NCBI GenBank assembly: GCA_001803235.1
Contig: MHBL01000425.1
Location: 1 to 40,762 of the forward strand
DNA from: Lentisphaerae bacterium RIFOXYA12_64_32
GTDB taxonomy: Bacteria > Verrucomicrobiota > Lentisphaeria > Oligosphaerales > YB12-FULL-65-16
Direction: 5' to 3'
Length of the DNA stretch: 40,762 bases
Below the pieces are notes generated by a model. The model did no database searches. It was not told where the DNA came from and saw only the letters and a program-made list of their open reading frames with translations. Positions 35,707 to 40,762 of the stretch are shown here, in pieces (position 1 is the first letter of the stretch; each line of letters begins with the position of its first letter). Both the position numbers and the translations under genes were made by a program.

Positions 35707-36675
35707 ATGAAGAAGCTGATCATCCAGATCCCTTGCTACAACGAAGAGAAGACCTTGGCGGTGGCCTTGGCCGCATTGCCGCGGCAGGTGCCGGGTTTCG
35801 ACAAGGTCGAGTGGCTCGTCATCGACGACGGTTCGCGGGACGCGACCGCGGCGGTCGCCAAGGCCAACGGCGTCGACCACATTGTGCGACACGTGCGCAA
35901 CCGGGGGTTGGCCCGCGCCTTTATGACCGGCCTGGACGCCGCGTTGAAGGCCGGCGCCGACGTCATTGTCAATACGGATGCCGACAATCAGTACAATGCC
36001 GAGGACATTCCCAAGCTCACCCAGCCCATCTGCGACGGCAAGGCGGAGTTTGTCATCGGGGCGCGGCCGATTCAGCAGACGCAGCATTTCTCGGCGCTGA
36101 AGAAATTCCTGCAGGCGCTCGGCAGTTGGGTGGTGCGCCAGGTCAGCGGCACCGATGTCCTGGATGCGCCCAGCGGCTTCCGGGCCATGGACCGCACGGC
36201 CGCGCGCCGTTTCATCGTGTTCAACAGCTATACCTACACCTTGGAGACCATCATCCAGGCCGGCCGGCAAGGCATCGCGGTGCTTTCCGTACCGATTCGC
36301 ACCAATGAGGACCTGAGGCCGTCACGCCTGGTGCGGAGTGTGCCCAGCTATGTCTGGCGTTCCTGCCAGACGATCGTCCGCATCTACATCACCTACTCGC
36401 CGTTCCGCTTCTTCATGTTCCTGGCCAGCTTCCCGTTCATTGCCGGGCTCGTCTGCGCCCTGAACTTCCTGTACTACTTCGCCATCGGGCAGGAGGACCG
36501 CCATGTCCCCACCGTGGTGGCGGCAGGCGTACTTTGGGCGGTCGGGGCGTTCCTGCTCATGGAGGGCGTCCTGGCCGACCTGCTGGCGATCAACCGCCGG
36601 CTCCTGGAAGACGTGCGCTGGCGCCTTTCCCGACTGGAGGAGCAGGTCCCGGGCGCCAGCGACCAGAAGACGTGA
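35707..36675 (+). CDS. GT2 family glycosyltransferase (polyprenyl-phosphate sugar synthase type)
   Basis: This 322-residue protein has a GT-A domain with 'QIPCYNEEKTL', DDGS at 40-43 and the metal motif DAD at 91-93 (VIVNTDADNQYN). Two membrane helices follow near 235-260 and 270-295. This arrangement matches dolichol-phosphate mannose synthase-like or DPMS/GtrB-like enzymes that load a sugar on a polyprenyl phosphate at the inner face of the membrane. AGGAA about ten bases upstream supports the ATG. It is the second gene of an operon with the GT39-like enzyme. The sugar cannot be predicted. Confidence 0.87.
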   Translation: MKKLIIQIPCYNEEKTLAVALAALPRQVPGFDKVEWLVIDDGSRDATAAVAKANGVDHIVRHVRNRGLARAFMTGLDAALKAGADVIVNTDADNQYNAEDIPKLTQPICDGKAEFVIGARPIQQTQHFSALKKFLQALGSWVVRQVSGTDVLDAPSGFRAMDRTAARRFIVFNSYTYTLETIIQAGRQGIAVLSVPIRTNEDLRPSRLVRSVPSYVWRSCQTIVRIYITYSPFRFFMFLASFPFIAGLVCALNFLYYFAIGQEDRHVPTVVAAGVLWAVGAFLLMEGVLADLLAINRRLLEDVRWRLSRLEEQVPGASDQKT

Positions 36676-36855
36676 GGCGGGACCGGGGGGTCGGCGAAGA
36701 CCGAAAGCCTGCCGACGCTGGCCATCCGCAAGCGGCGGTGGCCCTGGCAACCCGGACTCCCGCGCGTGGCATCCATGCCACGCCATGTGGAGTGCGGCGG
36801 CGTGACGGAGTCGGTGGTCCCGACGGGACCGAATGGTTGGTTCGGGGTTGCGGGC

Positions 36856-36901
36856 GCAGGCGTTGAAACGCCTGCCTATTGTCGGCCGTCCCGGACGGGA
36901 C
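36856..36901. repeat. Pair of hairpins between convergent genes
   Basis: GCAGGCGTT (36856-36864) and AACGCCTGC (36867-36875) form a perfect stem, and GTCCCGGACGGGAC (36888-36901) is a palindrome with a GA centre. They lie between the GT2 gene end and the flippase-like gene end and could block read-through in both directions. No T-runs follow. The rest of 36676-36929 shows nothing else. Confidence 0.5.
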
Positions 36902-36929
36902 TCCGGACGGGATACCGGTTCACCTCAAG

Positions 36930-37934
36930 TCAGGCGCCTGTCCCTTTCGCCGCTCCCTTCGCCTCCGTCCCCTTTGTGGCCTGCGCCGCGTCCCGTTCGG
37001 CGCGTCGTTCGCGGAAGAAGATTCGAATCTCCCACGCCACCGCCGGCAGGCTGATGAGCGACAGCAGCCAGTAGCCGAACACGGTGTAACCCAGGCCGAT
37101 CAGGGTTGCCTCCTCCACCGGGATCTTGGTGCTGAGCAGCAGCACGAACGCCGAATCCCGGGTGCCCACGCCACTCATCGCCACCGGGATCAGTCCGGCC
37201 AGGATGGCCAGGGGGAAGACGCCATAGGCGTAACCCCACGCCAGCCCCGTGTCCAGTGCCGACGCGAGAAAGCACACGGTCAGACCGGCAAAGACCCAGG
37301 TCAGGGCCGCCCCAAGGATCGTCTGGATGATGGCGCGCGGGTCCCGGACCCATCGCGCGAAGGCATTCGTCATGGCCCGCAGCTTTTCCAGGTGTTTCGC
37401 GGGCAGCGGCAACCGGTCGACCGGTAGCAGGAGCGCGCCGGCAAAGATGACCGTGACGCCGGCCAGGAGCAGGCTGCCGCCAATCAAGCCCCAAACCGCC
37501 CCGCTGATGAAGTACCCGGTCACGGCCAGGACGCCGAGAACGGCAAGGTCTACGGCGCGCTCCACGATCACGGTCCCCAATCCGCGCGACAGGCCGCCGT
37601 GCTTGCGGAGGTAGAACGCCTTCACACCGTCCCCGGCCTTTGACGGCAGGAAGGTGTTCAGGACGTTCGCCATCAGCACCGCCCGCAGCGCGGAAGCGAA
37701 GCCGAAATTCAGGTTCTCCTGGGCCCGCAGGACGCCCATCCAGCGCAGCGTCGAGCACGGCGGGATCAGGCAGGTGATCACCAGCGCGGCCAGCAACCAG
37801 GGCCAGCGCGCGTGGGACAGGACCAACCGCGCCCGTTCCATGTCCATGCGCGACAGCAGCCAGCAGACCAGGCCCACTGAAACGCAGACACAGACGGCAC
37901 CGGTCAGGACCCTGCCTAAATTCTTTGATGTCAT
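36930..37934 (-). CDS. LPG-synthase-type transmembrane protein (UPF0104)
   Basis: This 334-residue integral membrane protein has about eight hydrophobic segments and belongs to the family that forms the flippase half of lysylphosphatidylglycerol synthase (UPF0104/AglD-like). The conserved stretch 'NVLNTFLPSKAGDGVKAFYLRK' and 'GTVIVERAVDLAVLG' identify it. Stand-alone members are often found with glycosyltransferases and are thought to move or handle lipid-linked substrates. The adjacent GT39/GT2 genes agree with that. ATG at 37934 is chosen over 37976 because the extra 14 residues are hydrophilic and unlike the family; AGGA precedes it closely. Confidence 0.8.
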   Translation of the reverse strand: MTSKNLGRVLTGAVCVCVSVGLVCWLLSRMDMERARLVLSHARWPWLLAALVITCLIPPCSTLRWMGVLRAQENLNFGFASALRAVLMANVLNTFLPSKAGDGVKAFYLRKHGGLSRGLGTVIVERAVDLAVLGVLAVTGYFISGAVWGLIGGSLLLAGVTVIFAGALLLPVDRLPLPAKHLEKLRAMTNAFARWVRDPRAIIQTILGAALTWVFAGLTVCFLASALDTGLAWGYAYGVFPLAILAGLIPVAMSGVGTRDSAFVLLLSTKIPVEEATLIGLGYTVFGYWLLSLISLPAVAWEIRIFFRERRAERDAAQATKGTEAKGAAKGTGA

Positions 37935-38000
37935 GATCCTACCCCAGCGTGTCGTCCGGTTGTACCATGGGTCCAACTCCCAGCCTCGCGGAAGTACGGC

Positions 38001-38113
38001 CGCGGTGGCTCGGCGCGTCCCGCGCCACGGCCCGCCGCTACGGACAACCGCGAACGGGTGCGCCCTGGCGCACGCAGCACCGCTTTTCCCTCGGCGGATT
38101 GACCCGCACAGCT
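38001..38113 (+). repeat. GC-rich dispersed repeat, copy D (internal deletion form)
   Basis: The first 26 or so bases match the start of copies A and C through GTCCCGCGCC (38017-38026). The sequence then jumps straight to the part of copy C that follows its second GTCCCGCGCC (40211-40220), and continues to the shared end ACCCGCACAG. The middle 89 bases are absent, as expected from recombination between the two short direct repeats. Confidence 0.75.
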
Positions 38114-38153
38114 CGTTTCATTCCGTGAGACCCCGCGGGGGGCGTGTGCGTCA

Positions 38154-39797
38154 TCACGGTCCTTCGCCGAGGTCTCGCTGCCACAGGGCGCCGCCGGTGC
38201 GGCTTCTCTCAATGACGTCTGACGGCGCAAAGACCCAGGGGCGACGCAGGACCGAGTCCTGGAAGACGTTGCTCGCCGCCACATAGATCGAGGTGGCGTC
38301 GCTGCCGGCGGCCAGGCGGCGCAGCGGCATGGCGTCCGGCAATTCGTCGGTCACCCGGACCGTTTGTGTTCCGAACTCGATCACACGCTTGAAGCGGTAG
38401 GGGCTGCGGCGTTTCCCCGTGATCAACATTTTCTGGAGGAGAGACCGGAGCAGATTAGGGAAGAAGCGGCCCAGGGTCAGATTGAGCAGTCGGAACAGGA
38501 TGAGCTTGGCCGGAGTCGCCAGTTTCTGCGAGCGCCACGAGAAGACGCCGGTCACCGTGAACCGCACCCTCCCCTCGTCCGCCAGCACGGTATGTTGGTC
38601 GTCCATGAGGTGCGAGACCAGGACCCGCCCGTCATCCAACTCGGCGGTCAACCCGGTATCGCTCCCCACGCAGGCCGTCGGGGAAAAGACCTTGGTCACG
38701 CCGCCTTTCCTGAGGTTGGCGACGGCATAGTAGCAGGGGCTCTGGCACACGGCCAAGCCAGCCGCCGGGAACCAGCGCAAGAACGGGGCCTTCGTTTCCG
38801 GCGGTGCGGCACGTTTGGGATGGTAGTCGTCATACGCCTGCAGGTAGTTCGCGACCAGATGGCAGCACAGGCGGTCATCGCACATCTGGTAGTGCTTGCC
38901 TGCGGCCGCACCGCGCAGGAAGCCGTCGTTCAGTTGTGCCGCCTTTTCCGAGACCGGCGCCAGGATCTCGAACCCGTGCGGGTAGTAATGGTAGCTGTTG
39001 CGGCTGCCGTATTCGCCGGCATAGGAACCGTCAGGGTGCATGAAGTGCCAGGCAAACTCCGCCGCCTTGATGAGGGGCTCGATCACGGCCTGATCGCCGC
39101 TCTTCCGGTGGTACTTGCCCAGGAAATCAACCGTACACGTTTGATAGCCGGGGTCCGCGCCTTCATACTCCTGGAACCAGCCTTCCTCCTTGTTTTGCCA
39201 TGAGAGGGTCAAGGCGACGCGATCCTGCGCCAGGCGGCGGTGTCTGTCGTCGCCGGTGATCTGGTACACGGTGTACGCCGCCAGGGCTGTCAGCGCCTGA
39301 TGATTGGTGAGCCGTCCGGTCTCGTTGTGGCCTTCCAGGTAGGCGCAGCGCCGGCACAGGAAGTCGACGAACGCGTCGTCCTTCAGCTCCAGCAGTTGGT
39401 AGGCCTCCGCACAGGCATAGGTGGAGAAGGTCATCGCGCCAATGGCTCGTTCGTACGGGTAGTAGTCGTCGCAGGTCCCGTCCCGACGCGCGGCCTTCAT
39501 GGCAAAGCGCAGGCCCGCCACGGCGATCTCGCGCATGCGTTCCCACCCCTGGTAACTGCTGCCGGGATAGGCGTTGCGGTACAGCAGCGCGAACGCCAGC
39601 ACGCTTTCCTGGCTCATGCCGCAGGGGAAATCCATGACCCGGTAATGCCAGTACTCGCGGTCAAAGCAGCCGTAGGTGGGACTGAACGGATTGCGGTCCA
39701 CCAAGTGCGTCAAGTGCGGGATCTGCGACAGTGCCAGTTCGGCAAACAGGTCCCTGGGGGAACGATCGCGAAGACATGCCGACGCTGACTCGCTCAT
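38154..39797 (-). CDS. Alpha/alpha-toroid protein, heparinase-like or glycan-processing
   Basis: This 547-residue protein has a helical toroid-type N-terminal region with regular repeats ('SQESVLAFALLYRNAYPGSSYQGWERMREIAVAGLRFAM', 'YACAEAYQLLEL', 'NHQALTALAAYTVYQITGD') and a beta-rich C-terminal third ('KVFSPTACVGSDTGLTAELDDGRVLVSHLMDD'). The architecture resembles heparinase II/III-like lyases and related proteins of exopolysaccharide clusters, but the lyase His/Tyr motifs are not clear. No signal peptide is seen. It is close to membrane glycosylation genes and may trim or modify the glycan they build. Function is not assigned. Confidence 0.7.
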   Translation of the reverse strand: MSESASACLRDRSPRDLFAELALSQIPHLTHLVDRNPFSPTYGCFDREYWHYRVMDFPCGMSQESVLAFALLYRNAYPGSSYQGWERMREIAVAGLRFAMKAARRDGTCDDYYPYERAIGAMTFSTYACAEAYQLLELKDDAFVDFLCRRCAYLEGHNETGRLTNHQALTALAAYTVYQITGDDRHRRLAQDRVALTLSWQNKEEGWFQEYEGADPGYQTCTVDFLGKYHRKSGDQAVIEPLIKAAEFAWHFMHPDGSYAGEYGSRNSYHYYPHGFEILAPVSEKAAQLNDGFLRGAAAGKHYQMCDDRLCCHLVANYLQAYDDYHPKRAAPPETKAPFLRWFPAAGLAVCQSPCYYAVANLRKGGVTKVFSPTACVGSDTGLTAELDDGRVLVSHLMDDQHTVLADEGRVRFTVTGVFSWRSQKLATPAKLILFRLLNLTLGRFFPNLLRSLLQKMLITGKRRSPYRFKRVIEFGTQTVRVTDELPDAMPLRRLAAGSDATSIYVAASNVFQDSVLRRPWVFAPSDVIERSRTGGALWQRDLGEGP

Positions 39798-40104
39798 GCC
39801 ATCTCCTGTTCGGCGACGGTCCGGACTGCGTGATCAGGCATCGGGCACCGAGAAGGCACTCCGCGCCCGGGCAGGACCGTTCGCCCCGCGTGGCGCGAAC
39901 CCGCTACCCCTGCGCCAGAGGCGGCATGTTGGGCCTGCTCAACCGCATCTGAGAACACAAGACGGACGGGAAAGAAGCGACCTTCTGAGAACCCAAAAAG
40001 ATAGGCGGCGGGGCTGGAGGATGCAAACCGCGGCGAGGGTGCCGTTCGTCGTGCGTCAGTCGCGGGTGGAACGACGGCGTGCCCCGGCTGGGATGCATTC
40101 GAGC
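39798..40104. other. Intergenic region with no recognised gene
   Basis: About 300 bases upstream of the toroid gene should contain its promoter. No gene, hairpin with T-run or clear promoter was recognised before repeat copy C. Confidence 0.5.
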
Positions 40105-40309
40105 GCGCGGTGGCTCGCCGCGTCCCGCGCCGAAGCGGGGTGCGCCGGCCGGTCCCCGGCCGAGGGCCTCGGGCCGGGACGGCCCCGAGCACCCTGCTGC
40201 GGTCCCAGAGGTCCCGCGCCACTGCCCGCCCCTGCGCACAACCGCGAACGGACGTATCCTGGCACCCATTGCACAGCCTTCTCGCTCGGTAGATTTACCC
40301 GCACAGGTC
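40105..40309 (+). repeat. GC-rich dispersed repeat, copy C (most complete)
   Basis: This is the reference copy, about 205 bases, from GCGGTGGCTCGCCGCG to ACCCGCACAGGTC. It contains two GTCCCGCGCC direct repeats (40122-40131 and 40211-40220) and internal hairpins such as GGCCGG/CCGGCC. The end region is shared with copy D. It ends about 85 bases before a degenerate IS91-family gene. Confidence 0.85.
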
Positions 40310-40394
40310 ACAATAAACCTTCCACCGGAACCGTTACCTGTATGCTACTCTTTATAAGGATATCGGTATTGGCTTCTCGGCGCGAGGTCCGCAC

Positions 40395-40633
40395 ATGGAG
40401 TGCGCGGCGGCCGACAACGCGGCGTTCTACCACCCGCGCAACCCGCGGGCGTCGCCGCTGTTCCGGCTGCTCGAGGAACATTACGCCGAGTTCGAGCGCG
40501 TCTACCCCGAGCGCTACCAGCAACGCTACGGCTTCTGGCGGCCCGTTATCCGCAAAGCGGTGCTCGACTTCTTGAAGTGCGGCGACCTGCGCGAGGGGTT
40601 TGCACGCGTGACGAGTTCCTCGCCGCCCTGTGA
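40395..40633 (+). pseudogene. IS91-family transposase, degenerate N-terminal fragment
   Basis: From the ATG at 40395 the frame reads like the start of IS91/IS801 transposases: 'YHPRNPRASPLFRLLEEHY', 'YPERYQQRYGFWRPVIRK' and 'LKCGDLREGFARV'. These HUH enzymes move DNA by rolling-circle transposition. Relatives continue with a zinc-binding CxxC segment, but here that segment is missing: sequence resembling the next part ('DEFLAAL') follows at once in another frame, then a TGA. Beyond 40633 I see no transposase match. The element is therefore dead at this end. Confidence 0.75.
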
Positions 40634-40762
40634 CCCGACCCAGGCCGCTCAGGACACGGCAGGGGTGTGCCCGCGTCAGCCGTCTCCCGGCCCGGTTTCA
40701 GGCTCTCCCGGCGCTCTTCCGCCTTCCGGTCCCGCCCTGGCCTGCCTTCCCGCCCGTCCAGG

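Overview
The window is GC-rich bacterial chromosome with housekeeping, carbohydrate-processing and accessory blocks. The carbohydrate genes (Gfo/Idh oxidoreductase, two xylose-isomerase-like TIM barrels, a heparinase-like lyase, a CBM9-tailed right-handed beta-helix protein, a LamG/GH99-like lipoprotein) and the many structured intergenic repeats are what I would expect from an uncultivated polysaccharide-degrading bacterium of the PVC group (Kiritimatiellota, Lentisphaerota or Planctomycetota) or Hydrogenedentota. The sequence does not let me choose among these, and no rRNA or tRNA gene was recognised.

Layout. Positions 1-9000 hold recX, an oxidoreductase and the minus-strand series gyrB-gyrA-ychF, whose intergenic gaps are filled with inverted short-period repeats. 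Positions 9200-13000 hold two TIM-barrel sugar isomerase/epimerase-like proteins, a metallophosphoesterase and a MntA/HepT-type toxin-antitoxin pair. Positions 13100-18500 hold a heparinase-like gene that looks 5'-truncated, and a three-gene plus-strand unit: a transglutaminase-like protein, a secreted DUF2235 lipase that begins (after a signal peptide) with the terminal scrap of an RHS core, and a small exported protein overlapping it by ATGA.

Positions 19000-26200 form a defence-like island: a TIGR04255 protein, an unknown protein and a HEPN-like protein in one operon, then a decaying type I restriction-modification locus on the other strand. There hsdS has a one-base frameshift, a Fic gene lacks its N-terminus and overlaps a shortened hsdM, and hsdR keeps only its C-terminal third. 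A four-helix-bundle (S23/IVS-type) gene bounded by perfect 22-bp inverted repeats sits exactly between hsdR and hsdM.

Positions 26300-32800 carry two large exported carbohydrate proteins transcribed divergently. A DUF433/DUF5615 toxin-antitoxin pair follows, then a membrane-glycan group (GT39-like transferase, GT2 transferase, LPG-synthase-type membrane protein, alpha/alpha-toroid protein). The window ends in a degenerate IS91-family transposase start. Four copies of a GC-rich dispersed repeat lie between 29 and 40.3 kb.

The two most promising leads are (1) the RHS-derived toxin module re-housed behind a Sec signal peptide with a putative immunity partner, and (2) the inverted short-period repeat elements, one of which encloses a four-helix-bundle gene while others are empty. 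The TIGR04255/unknown/HEPN operon is the best candidate for an undescribed defence or toxin system.
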